The translations under genes and the position numbers were made by a program. This document shows, in pieces, positions 34,453 through 45,930 of a stretch of DNA of 64,000 bases (the stretch's first letter is position 1; the number at the start of each line of letters is the position of its first letter). The notes under the pieces were generated by a model. The model did no database searches. It saw nothing but the letters and a program-made list of their open reading frames with translations, and had not been told where the DNA came from. This stretch comes from an uncultured Planctomycetaceae bacterium (GTDB taxonomy: Bacteria > Planctomycetota > Planctomycetia > Planctomycetales > Planctomycetaceae): the NCBI GenBank assembly GCA_937916515.1, contig CALFSX010000012.1:1-64000 (forward strand). The letters run 5' to 3'.

Positions 34453-36326
34453 CGTAAAACTTCTTTCTTAACAAGGGTTGCCTCGGTTTTGGCTTCACCC
34501 GAATAGCTTCCACCCAGAACTCGCGACGATGCGATTCTTGCCAGAAGCCGAAGATGACTGAGAATGGCTTTGACTGTCTTCATCTTGGAGAGACCAAACA
34601 GTCGAACTTCCAGAGTCGCCGGATACTCGACGATCGGACGTTTATTAAGGACAAGCTGCGCTGCAAGTTCTGCTGTGCCAAGGAATCCGTCTTCCTTCAG
34701 TGGCAGGTCCAGAATGTCGCTTCGTCGATAGACTCGAAAACAACTGGTCCACGTGGCTAGTTGTTGTTTCAGCAATCGCTGATAGATCCAGGAAAGCCCT
34801 CGCGACAACACCAGTCGCCACGCCGGTACGTTGCGAACAAGTCCGTCAGCGTGATAAGGCGACGCGGTAACCAAAGACACGCCATCCGTCATCAACGGAA
34901 GCATGTTGAAAAGTTCATGAGGATCGTACGAACAATCGCAGTCCATCGAACAGACAATATCGGTTTCAGCGTGTAGCAGGCCGGTCAAAATCGCGGCAGA
35001 AACGCCTTTGTTAACTTCGTGGCGAACAACTTTCACAGCCGGCTTTTTTTTTCCGAACTGTTGATGCAGCATGTTGAACGTGTCGTCTGTACTGCAGTCG
35101 TCGACAAACAGAATATTCGGTGCGTAACGTTCTGATAGTTTGCGAATCACACTGTTTAGAGTGTTACCCAGATACTTCAAAGACGTTTCTTCGTTGAAGC
35201 ACGGAATCACGATCGTGACAGCCAGCTTTTCAACGTCGCCGTATGACGACCGGTCAGCTTCACCAGCATTGGCAACGATAGAGCCAGCGGCGTTAGAATC
35301 TGCGGCGTCCGCGAGTGCTGACTTAGCGGCAGCCTTGCGGGCGGTTTCCAGCGCGGTCAGTAATTCTCGCGATGATTGCAACTGAGCCGGTGTATGAGGT
35401 TCCATCAGTTTGCACAATGGACTTCCATCCAGCGTGGCATGATGTTTGACGGACGTGAATTGATATCGGTCAAGATACTGAGGCAGAATACGGCGATACT
35501 TGCCCAACTTGCGATAATGTCGCACTGTTGTCAGGCGGTCAGCCATGCTTAATCGAGGTTGCTCGGTATCCAGTTCCCAGACCTGAAAGTACATCACAAA
35601 CGGGTCGGTTTCGGCATCAACAGATCGATCGACCAGTCGTCTCATGACGAAGTCCGGTAGCTGGCGTTGATAATTCCCGCCAGCAATCGGCAACCAGCCG
35701 CCCGGTGTGGGCATTGTGGAAAGCGGTATTTCCAGCAATGGACCATTCACTGTCTGAACTTCGCGAATTCGTCGCCATTCCGGAGCATCAGCGAAGTCTC
35801 GCTGCTTTGGCATCAAACTGGAATCATAGCGATACCCAGCAGCAGCCACTTCATCCAGAAGCCACAGTGTTTCTTTGCTCAACCAGCCGTCGGACAGGCG
35901 AAAACCATCCACAACCTGTCCGGTTGCATCTTCAATCGTCAGCTTTGCGCGAAGCAAATCTTCACGAATGACGTCTTTAGGCTGCTCAAGCAGTGAGCGA
36001 TGCAGAAAGCCGCGACTGGCGACTTCGTGCCCTGCCTCAACAATACTGCGAATCAGTTCCGGCTGCTGTTCTGCCGTCCAGCCCAGCACGAAAAAGGTGG
36101 CTTTCGCATTGTGGTTGTGCAGCAGTTCCAAAACCTGTTCAACGTTTTGCTGCAGCCGCGATTCAAACCGGTACCAGTTGTCCGTTTGGATAAACTTCTG
36201 GAACACGCCGACCTGAAAATAGTCTTCAACGTTAACCGTCAACAAGTGACGTCGCGCACTGGCAACGTCGGAAGAACGCTCTTCCAGCGATGTGTGCCCC
36301 GGCTGTGGTAACGTCTGAAGGACCAT
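34449..36326 (-). CDS. Fusion of polysaccharide deacetylase-like domain and GT2 glycosyltransferase
   Basis: 625 aa. Residues 27-310 match the EPS/PEP-CTERM-associated deacetylase group (HLLTVNVEDYFQVGVF, ATFFVLGWTAEQQPELI, then the late PFVMYFQVWELDTEQPRL and KYRRILPQYLDRYQF blocks). A linker of about 60 Ala/Ser-rich residues joins it to a dolichyl-phosphate-mannose-synthase-like GT2 domain (VTIVIPCFNEETSLKYL, ILFVDDCSTDDTF, VNKGVSAAILTGL, the DxD-type SMDCDCSYDPHEL and CFRVYRRSDILDLPL). The deacetylase half looks inactivated: the H-x3-H site reads S-R105-G-F-L-H109, and the usual RAPSF-like motif reads RLSDG. It is the first gene of the nine-gene cluster and has no signal peptide. Confidence 0.88.
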   Translation of the reverse strand: MVLQTLPQPGHTSLEERSSDVASARRHLLTVNVEDYFQVGVFQKFIQTDNWYRFESRLQQNVEQVLELLHNHNAKATFFVLGWTAEQQPELIRSIVEAGHEVASRGFLHRSLLEQPKDVIREDLLRAKLTIEDATGQVVDGFRLSDGWLSKETLWLLDEVAAAGYRYDSSLMPKQRDFADAPEWRRIREVQTVNGPLLEIPLSTMPTPGGWLPIAGGNYQRQLPDFVMRRLVDRSVDAETDPFVMYFQVWELDTEQPRLSMADRLTTVRHYRKLGKYRRILPQYLDRYQFTSVKHHATLDGSPLCKLMEPHTPAQLQSSRELLTALETARKAAAKSALADAADSNAAGSIVANAGEADRSSYGDVEKLAVTIVIPCFNEETSLKYLGNTLNSVIRKLSERYAPNILFVDDCSTDDTFNMLHQQFGKKKPAVKVVRHEVNKGVSAAILTGLLHAETDIVCSMDCDCSYDPHELFNMLPLMTDGVSLVTASPYHADGLVRNVPAWRLVLSRGLSWIYQRLLKQQLATWTSCFRVYRRSDILDLPLKEDGFLGTAELAAQLVLNKRPIVEYPATLEVRLFGLSKMKTVKAILSHLRLLARIASSRVLGGSYSGEAKTEATLVKKEVLR

Positions 36327-36584
36327 TGGAACTCGGAAACCAGATGTTGACGAAATGCAAAACCGCTACGGTTGCGGTAAATGATTCGTCTAAAAGCTAG
36401 TTTCCTTTTTTCAACGCCGACGTTGCTATTTTCCCATGGGGGCTTTCTTTCACCGTTCGAGGCCATGGACCTTAACGGTTATATTGGTCTGGTAACTTTC
36501 GCAAACAACTTTAACGATTATAAGGCCAAATTCTTATCTCCTTGGTACTAAACACTTGTGTACCAATTCGCCCCACTCGAAGCT
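36327..36584. promoter_or_regulatory. Upstream region of the glycan cluster with an inverted-repeat site and AT-rich direct repeats
   Basis: About 260 bp between the sulfatase stop and the glycan-cluster start, both on the minus strand. It holds TTGGTAC (36542-36548) / GTACCAA (36560-36566), a 7-bp inverted repeat with 11-bp spacing. This is either an operator or the sulfatase terminator. Two related AT-rich elements, TTAACGGTTATA (36472) and TTAACGATTATA (36512), lie about 40 bp apart. No promoter hexamers are assigned. Confidence 0.4.
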
Positions 36585-38099
36585 CTAATTCTCAAACCTT
36601 GGAGCCGAATGCCCCTGCTCGCGAAGCTTCGTCAACATACTTTGAAGCTGTTTCACAACGTCCGGATACTTAGCCGCCAGATCATTGCGTTGCCCCGTAT
36701 CGACGGATAAATCGTATAGTTCAACGTCGCCACCGTCGTCTGCTGAATACCCATGCTTCTTTTCCCACTGTGCGTTTCTGCCACTGACATAACCGTTTGC
36801 GGCATCAATCAACAGCCAGTTTTGGTGCCGAATCGCATACTGGCCTTTGTTGGTATTATGAACGTGGCTCGTTCGCACCGAATTTACGTCGCCTTTCATC
36901 AGCGGCAACAAATCGTGAGAATCCTCCGCCGCGTCTGCGGGCAACGCAAAACCCAACGAAGATGCCAGTGTTGCCATGATGTCAATTTGTGAAACCAGCG
37001 CATCGCAGGTGGAACCGGCGCTGGTAATTCCCGGCCAGCGCACGATGAACGGCACGTGATGTCCGCCTTCGTAAATGTCTCGTTTCAGGCCGCGAAACGG
37101 CGTGCTTGACCAGTGGTCATACTTTTCATCTCGAGCGTAGGCATACTTTTCCGGGCCATTGTCTGCCGAAAAGATCACCACCGTGTTGTCCGTCTGACCA
37201 GACGCATCCAGCGCGTTCAACAATTGCCCGATGGCGTTGTCGGTTTCAAAGACAAAATCTCCGTACGGCCCGGCGTTGGACTTTCCGTCAAATTCGTCAT
37301 TCGGAATGATGGGAGCATGAGGCGACGGAAACGCAAAATACAGAAAGAACGGCTTGTCTGCGGTTTTTCGAGCATGAATGTATTCGACACCGCGAGCCGT
37401 GGTTGTCGGAATATTCTGGTACGGATCCCAGTCGGATGCCATTGGCCCCGGTCGACATTCCCAGTTGCCTTCCTTGATTTTCTTCCACTTTGTTGTGTCC
37501 ATCAAGACATCAGGAGCCTTCACAACTTTGTCATCTTCAATCCAGCAATACGGCGGAAAGTTGATCACCGTGTCACCAAAATAGTGATCAAAGCCATGAG
37601 CCAACGGGCCATCCGGAATGGACTTGCTCCAGTCAAAATCCTCCGGCCCCCAAACCGTATTCCGCCCCTGTTTTTTTGCAACGGCATCCGGCTTCCGAAT
37701 TGCATCCCAGTCCCAGCCCAGATGCCATTTACCAATCGCTGCTGTGTCGTAGCCCTGCTGTTTCATCATTTCCGGAAGTGTCAGGCGTTCCGGGACAAAC
37801 ACAGAACCACCAAACGCATTCACAATACCGTGAAAATCTCGCCAATGATGCCGGCCCGTCAGCAAGGCATACCGACTGGGAGTGCAAATCCCGGAGGAAG
37901 AATGCCCATCGGTAAACCTCATTCCCTGCTGAGCCAATTTGTTCAGATTGGGTGTCGGAATTTTCGAATCCGGATTATTGACTCGAAGATCACCATACCC
38001 CAGATCGTCAGCGTAAATAACAAGTACGTTTGGCCGATCGCCAGCAAGAACCGACGGCACCAAACAAGCGAAACCAAGCAAAATCAACAGACATTTCAT
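36585..38099 (-). CDS. Secreted formylglycine-dependent sulfatase (arylsulfatase A-like)
   Basis: 504 aa. Signal peptide MKCLLILLGFACLVPSVLAG, then DRPNVLVIYADDLGYGDL with the metal-binding Asp pair, and the FGly motif C72-T-P-S-R76-Y in GICTPSRYALLTGRHHWR. Other family elements: AAIGKWHLGWDWD, FFLYFAFPSPHAPIIP, the second metal site IFSADNGPEKYA, and FRGLKRDIYEGGHHVPFIVRWPG. A long plus-strand open frame lies over this gene but is only its antisense shadow. Acts in the periplasm or outside the cell on sulfated glycans. Gene lies upstream of the glycan cluster on the same strand, 260 bp away. Confidence 0.95.
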   Translation of the reverse strand: MKCLLILLGFACLVPSVLAGDRPNVLVIYADDLGYGDLRVNNPDSKIPTPNLNKLAQQGMRFTDGHSSSGICTPSRYALLTGRHHWRDFHGIVNAFGGSVFVPERLTLPEMMKQQGYDTAAIGKWHLGWDWDAIRKPDAVAKKQGRNTVWGPEDFDWSKSIPDGPLAHGFDHYFGDTVINFPPYCWIEDDKVVKAPDVLMDTTKWKKIKEGNWECRPGPMASDWDPYQNIPTTTARGVEYIHARKTADKPFFLYFAFPSPHAPIIPNDEFDGKSNAGPYGDFVFETDNAIGQLLNALDASGQTDNTVVIFSADNGPEKYAYARDEKYDHWSSTPFRGLKRDIYEGGHHVPFIVRWPGITSAGSTCDALVSQIDIMATLASSLGFALPADAAEDSHDLLPLMKGDVNSVRTSHVHNTNKGQYAIRHQNWLLIDAANGYVSGRNAQWEKKHGYSADDGGDVELYDLSVDTGQRNDLAAKYPDVVKQLQSMLTKLREQGHSAPRFEN

Positions 38100-38435
38100 T
38101 GATCTTTATCCAACGATCATGTGTTCAGAAACAAAGCAAACCGCAACAGGCCAGCGCAAGAAAACCCAAAAACAGACAGCCGAGACGAATCACGATCATG
38201 AAATTCAGACACCAAGTCAAGTAAAGACCTCCGCTTTAAGAAAACGAAGCCCGACACTCGCGTACGGCAACGCAGTCTAAAAGTTTTGACCACCGGCCCA
38301 TCGAACGACGACACCAACGCTCAATAATTCAAACGAAACACAGCCCGAACGCCGTCCGGACTGATCTCCCAAAACCCAACGCGGTGGTCGTCTCGCGTAC
38401 TGGCCTTGTTACTTATTGAACCAAAATCGGACAGT
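38100..38435. other. Intergenic region
   Basis: About 335 bp between the sulfatase start and the esterase stop (both minus strand). It should carry the sulfatase promoter. I see no open frame with family features, no long inverted repeat and no copy of the dispersed repeat. Confidence 0.4.
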
Positions 38436-40379
38436 TCAGTCTGGCTGTACAGGAGCCAAACGCCAACCAAGACTACGAAACTTCGGCGGGCTGCCTTTCC
38501 AGTTGGCCCCCAAAAGTCTTGCGGCTCCCGTTTCTCCTCGACCAGGCCGGAGGTGTTCAGCGGGACTAAGCTTTAGTTGACGAATACCGTTCCAGTCCTC
38601 AAGTGGAGCACCGGAAAAATTGTGGAAGTCACCAGCACGCAGCACAACAGATTGCCATTCCTCATCGCCGCTCAAGGAAACTTCAGCGGCGAAATCAGCA
38701 AGCCTGACAACCAGCTTATTGGAATCACCCGCCTGCACTTCAATCGACAGCACGGCGTCCAATGGAGCCTTCCATACGTCGGAACTCAGCTTATTCGTCG
38801 AACGTGCCCATTCATCGGGTCGATATGTGAACCATTCCTGTTGCCAGTCGCCCGCAAAGTCTTCAATCAACAAAGACGGCTGCAGCGTGGCCTGCACCGA
38901 AGCAGCCTTCAGCTCTTCTGAAGTGGCAACCTGCATCACCGATGAAAGATTAAAACGATCCGACGAGTAGCTTCCATAATAATAGCCGACGCCGGAAACA
39001 GGCTCATCCAACGCGTAACCAACGTTTGCATAAACCCATAGCGGCTTGTTGGTGCTGTTTAGCGGCAATGTTGCCACCCACTCACCATCCACCAGCGTGG
39101 CCGCCGCGTGATGCCAAAATCGATGCATCGTTTCCAGACGATCCTGAGGCGTTTCGTGAGACTTGCCCTGCAGAGTATAAAAAACGTGAACAGACTGAAC
39201 GGGCCTCGATTTGTCTGGACGAACACGAAACAAGGGCACTCCGTCAGCCCCGCTAAGCTGCAGCGACGTCTTCGGCGTTTGTGGCATCGTAAACGTTTGT
39301 TTCAGGTGCTGGTCAAACCACAACAACGTAGCAACTTCGTATGCCGGTGTATCCTGATGGTTATGATGAGGCGAACAGGTAACTCGCCAGTCTGTGCTGC
39401 GAATCTCATTCACGGCAACAGGAAGGTCGCCGATGCGTCCATGGAAGTCGTTTGCGGGACTAAGAAACATGATCGGGCACGAAATCTGTTTCAAGCTAAC
39501 ATCATCCCCCAATGTCGCTCGAAACAATTCACTATCATTGTAACGATCGCTGATGCCGCCGCATGATGGAGCTGCGGCTTTAATTCGAGAATCAACAGCC
39601 GTCATCACTGTTAGCTTGCCGCCCATGGAATGCCCGTAAACGCCAAGACGGTCGGGATCAACTTCCGGTTGTTCCTCCAGAAACGTAATGGCTCGCCGAG
39701 CCGCCAGTGCGCACAAAAACCAGCCACTGTTGCGAGGCGATTCAACATCATCCAACGTCCACGACGCCGACCTGGCACTGGGAAACTGATTGCCCGCATT
39801 ACGTCCAGGAGCATGGTAGCCATCCAAAATACCCCAATCCGTGGTCACCCGGTAATTGGGGTCGTCCGTCTTTCCGTCCCAGAACAGTTGAACACCAGCA
39901 GGATTCACCAGATAGTCTGAAGCACTGATTCGACCAGCCCACGCAATCGATACCGTGGCATAGCCGCGTTTGCCATTTGCAAGACACGCCTTGTAATCAG
40001 CGTACTGGCCACCGCCATGAATCTGCACCAATCCCGGCAGCCTTACACCGGCAGCGGTCGCCGCTTTCGGAAAACCGTAAACAGCCGCAAGCCTGGCTTT
40101 CACACCTTTGAAAACACCGATGCGGAATCGAACAACCCGCAACACCACACCCTCTTCTTCCCACTCTTTCAATATCTCCACTTCAAGCGGTTCCGCTGTG
40201 GGATCAAAGCCCTCCCACATCTGCTGAAAGTTTTCCGCCGCATGGTTACCGACCAATGTCGGCAGTGTTTCTGCGTCATCGGCTCCCGCAACAGAGGCAA
40301 GCAATCCAAAAACAATGACAACTGCAACCGCAGCCTGAACTGAAGAATGCATCCATGAAGTGAATCGAAACAAAATCAT
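38436..40379 (-). CDS. Exported alpha/beta hydrolase (acetyl-xylan-esterase/dienelactone-hydrolase-like) with C-terminal domain
   Basis: About 647 aa from ATG 40379; the start is not settled (GTG 40433, ATG 40397 and ATG 40352 are alternatives). A signal peptide is evident (VQAAVAVVIVFGLLASVAGADD). The catalytic part shows VRLPGLVQIHGGGQYAD (oxyanion loop), nucleophile motif VYGHSMGGKLT, acid-side FLSPANDFHG and a His-rich TCSPHHNHQDTPAYE. Residues 390-640 form a second domain with beta-sandwich character (WVATLPLNSTNKPLWVYANVGYAL and DWQQEWFTYRPDEWARS through VVLRAGDFHNFSG), reminiscent of carbohydrate-binding modules. Likely deacetylates plant or algal polysaccharide outside the cytoplasm. 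Substrate not proven. Confidence 0.85.
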   Translation of the reverse strand: MILFRFTSWMHSSVQAAVAVVIVFGLLASVAGADDAETLPTLVGNHAAENFQQMWEGFDPTAEPLEVEILKEWEEEGVVLRVVRFRIGVFKGVKARLAAVYGFPKAATAAGVRLPGLVQIHGGGQYADYKACLANGKRGYATVSIAWAGRISASDYLVNPAGVQLFWDGKTDDPNYRVTTDWGILDGYHAPGRNAGNQFPSARSASWTLDDVESPRNSGWFLCALAARRAITFLEEQPEVDPDRLGVYGHSMGGKLTVMTAVDSRIKAAAPSCGGISDRYNDSELFRATLGDDVSLKQISCPIMFLSPANDFHGRIGDLPVAVNEIRSTDWRVTCSPHHNHQDTPAYEVATLLWFDQHLKQTFTMPQTPKTSLQLSGADGVPLFRVRPDKSRPVQSVHVFYTLQGKSHETPQDRLETMHRFWHHAAATLVDGEWVATLPLNSTNKPLWVYANVGYALDEPVSGVGYYYGSYSSDRFNLSSVMQVATSEELKAASVQATLQPSLLIEDFAGDWQQEWFTYRPDEWARSTNKLSSDVWKAPLDAVLSIEVQAGDSNKLVVRLADFAAEVSLSGDEEWQSVVLRAGDFHNFSGAPLEDWNGIRQLKLSPAEHLRPGRGETGAARLLGANWKGSPPKFRSLGWRLAPVQPD

Positions 40380-41056
40380 TGGGTCTGCTATGCTCATACA
40401 AATCTTCAATTTCTGAATCATCAAATAACGCACTCAATTTGCACACGCCGATTTACAGGGGCCAACTGTTTCATAGGGGCCAACCCACGACACCCAAAAA
40501 AACGGAGGATGCGACGACTGTGAACGGAAAAAAAATTAACGCAGGCCAAACTGCTCAAGGCAAACGCTAACGAAATCAAATTGTAACGGAGCAACTTCAA
40601 TCAGCCACTATCACCGTCTTCGGCAACAACCACGGCTGCGATGAGGGATCGCCCAGATAAATCATCGAAGTTGCCCCGGGGTGTGAAGCCAGGCATGAGG
40701 GTAATTTTGGCCAATTCAGTGTCATGGATAAAATCCGGGGAGAATGCCGAATTCTGGCGACTGCGGCTACTACACTGTGAAGCTGTGGCAATCGGCCGAG
40801 AATCACGGTGCCGGTAGCTCCTCCTGCCTTCCAACCGCTGTAAAAGCTGCAACGGCGGGCGATATCAGCGACGTGCGACGGCACCCCAAAGCCGAGATTG
40901 TTCGGACCGATGTCGTTAGATTCAACGAAGCACCGTTGACGACACACTTTGTCAGCCGTTACCGTCTACATTCCCACCGAGCGATTTTCGCTCAATCTCC
41001 CCCCCCCCACGACTCACCCGCTTGAGCCGACCTGATCTGAATGAACAGGATTGTTC
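40380..41056. other. Intergenic region with a poly-C tract and a possible gene remnant
   Basis: About 680 bp between divergent genes. A run of ten C residues lies at 40999-41008, about 50 bp upstream of the next start. A minus-strand frame ending near 40601 reads FSPDFIHDTELAKITLMPG and GNFDDLSGRSLIAAVVVAEDG, which is protein-like in composition, but the upstream part of the frame degenerates into Arg/Ser-rich sequence. It may be a decayed gene end, or chance. No other features recognised. Confidence 0.35.
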
Positions 41057-44188
<3,132 letters not shown>

Positions 44189-44195
44189 CCAAAGC

Positions 44196-44256
44196 AGGGT
44201 GGGCATTGCCCACCGACAAACACCAGCCTGGTTCAATGGTGGGCAATGCCCACCCT
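44196..44256. repeat. Perfect 19-bp inverted repeat, each arm itself palindromic
   Basis: Arm AGGGTGGGCATTGCCCACC at 44196-44214 and its exact reverse complement at 44238-44256, 23-nt spacer. Each arm is close to a palindrome on its own (GGTGGGCA/TGCCCACC). It begins 8 nt after the DUF1553 stop and ends 27 nt before the DUF1501 start. It could be a REP-type element or an intercistronic processing/terminator structure controlling the partner gene. Confidence 0.85.
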
Positions 44257-44283
44257 ACAGCTCTCACATTTCCGGGGCTCATC

Positions 44284-45732
44284 ATGATTAATTCTGACCA
44301 ACACAATCGTCGAGCGTTCATCCGTCGTGGCTCACTGGGGATCGGTGGTCTGGCGGCGGCGTGGATGCTGAATCAGGACGCGGCGATTGCCAAACCGCCA
44401 TCGGTGACATTCAAACCGCAGTCGTTCGACCTGTCGCCGAAGCAGTCGCATTTTGCGCCGCGAGCCAAAGCCATGATTTCGCTGTTTCAGCATGGCGGCC
44501 CGTCTCACATGGACCTCACCGACCCCAAGCCGGAACTCACAAAATTTCACGGCACGGAATACAAAGGCGAAGTCGCCTACAGCTTTGCGAACGAAGCCAG
44601 CAAAAAACTCATGGGCACGCGCTGGAAGTTTCGGCCCCACGGCGAATGCGGCATGGAACTTTCGGAACTGCTGCCTCACACAGCCGACATCGCCGACGAT
44701 ATCTGCCTGATTCGCAGCATGCACACCGGAGCCAACGGGCATGAAGTTTCTATCCGGTATTTTCACGGCGGCCAACCGGCAGTGCTCGGTCGACCGCATT
44801 ACGCGTCGTGGCTGCTGTACGGCCTCGGTTCAGAAACTCAGGACCTGCCGTCGTACATGGTGCTGACTGATCCCGGCGGACACCCCGTCGACACGGTCAA
44901 CAACTGGTCCAGCGGATTTATGCCGCCACTGTTTCAAGGAACCGTGCTACGGCCTCAGGAACCTCGCATCCTGAACCTCGATCCTCCGCCCTTTCTAAAA
45001 GGCGATGCGCAGCAACAAAACCTGAACCTGCTGCAAACATTAAACCGACGTCACGCAGATCGCTTCCCGGCAGAAGCCGATCTGGAAGCTCGCATCGCCA
45101 GCTACGAACTGGCGGCTCGCATGCAGACCGCGGCAACCGAAGCTTTAGACATCAGCAAAGAAACCAAAGCCACTCAGGAACTGTACGGCATTCATCAGGA
45201 CGCGACTCGCGAATACGGAACCCGCTGCCTGATTGCTCGGCGACTTGTTGAACGCGGCGTCCGTTTTGTGCAGTTGTTTCTGGCCGGACAACCGTGGGAC
45301 AATCATTCGAACATCAGCACCGGTCTGCCATCGATCTGCAAGAAGACCGATCAACCGTCCGCGGCGTTGGTGAAGGACTTAAAACAGCGCGGCATGCTGG
45401 ACGAAACCATCGTGCACTGGGGCGGAGAAATCGGCCGTCTGCCGGTGACTCAAAATCAGGGTGCCGAAGCCAAACATGGGCGAGACCACAACGGCCAGGG
45501 TTTCAGCATCTGGTTCGCCGGCGGAGGCTTCAAGCCGGGAACTGTCTACGGAGCCACCGACGAATTTGGCCACAAAGCGGTTGAAAACATCGTCACGCCA
45601 AACGATTACCAGGCAACGCTGTTCCATTTGTTCGGACTCGACTGGAACAAACTCACCTACCATCACAACGGCCAACCACACATCGTCACGGCTGGCCGAG
45701 CTGCAAAAGTGGTCGACGGCGTACTGGCCTGA
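44284..45732 (+). CDS. DUF1501 protein (exported, sulfatase/alkaline-phosphatase-like fold)
   Basis: 482 aa. ATG 44284 gives a twin-arginine-type N-terminus (RRAFIRRGSLGIGGLAAAWML). The upstream open extension runs through the inverted repeat and is not coding. Family blocks: KAMISLFQHGGPSHMDLTDPKPEL, LPHTADIADDICLIRSMHT, WLLYGLGSE-QDLP, LIARRLVERGVRFVQLFLAGQPWDNHSNI, IVHWGGEIGRLPV, GRDHNGQGFSIWFAGGGFKPGTVYGATDEFG, and TLFHLFGLDWNKLTYHHNGQ. DUF1501 proteins almost always follow a PSCyt/DUF1553 gene, and the pair probably acts together in the periplasm. The reaction is not known. Confidence 0.92.
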   Translation: MINSDQHNRRAFIRRGSLGIGGLAAAWMLNQDAAIAKPPSVTFKPQSFDLSPKQSHFAPRAKAMISLFQHGGPSHMDLTDPKPELTKFHGTEYKGEVAYSFANEASKKLMGTRWKFRPHGECGMELSELLPHTADIADDICLIRSMHTGANGHEVSIRYFHGGQPAVLGRPHYASWLLYGLGSETQDLPSYMVLTDPGGHPVDTVNNWSSGFMPPLFQGTVLRPQEPRILNLDPPPFLKGDAQQQNLNLLQTLNRRHADRFPAEADLEARIASYELAARMQTAATEALDISKETKATQELYGIHQDATREYGTRCLIARRLVERGVRFVQLFLAGQPWDNHSNISTGLPSICKKTDQPSAALVKDLKQRGMLDETIVHWGGEIGRLPVTQNQGAEAKHGRDHNGQGFSIWFAGGGFKPGTVYGATDEFGHKAVENIVTPNDYQATLFHLFGLDWNKLTYHHNGQPHIVTAGRAAKVVDGVLA

Positions 45733-45734
45733 TA

Positions 45735-45800
45735 TTTCTGTAGTGGATCTTGTTAAAGGTCATGCAGATTCAGGATCTTTAACAAGATCCACTACAGAAA
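45735..45800. repeat. Perfect 24-bp inverted repeat after the DUF1501 gene
   Basis: Arms at 45735-45758 and 45777-45800 (core TAGTGGATCTTGTTAAAG and its complement), exact over 24 bp, 18-nt loop. It starts 3 nt after the DUF1501 stop. It can form a very stable stem in either strand and is flanked by A/T-rich sequence on both sides, so it probably terminates transcription before the second cytochrome gene. Its perfect arms suggest a recent, mobile-type repeat. Confidence 0.85.
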
Positions 45801-45930
45801 AAATATCGCCTTAGCAAAACGGCCCTTCCCAAATTCATGCCATTTTCGTGCTTTACTGCGAGTTACTTCGCGTTGACTCTTTACCTATCATAAGCATCCC
45901 GTGTGCACCGTTGTCCCTCCTTGAAAGCCT

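Noticed and set aside
37113-38102. 329-codon plus-strand frame
   Set aside because: Lies exactly antisense to a sulfatase with all catalytic motifs; a shadow frame.
40597-40947. 116-codon minus frame and an overlapping 83-codon frame
   Set aside because: One segment is protein-like but neither frame is coherent over its length; kept only as a possible gene remnant.
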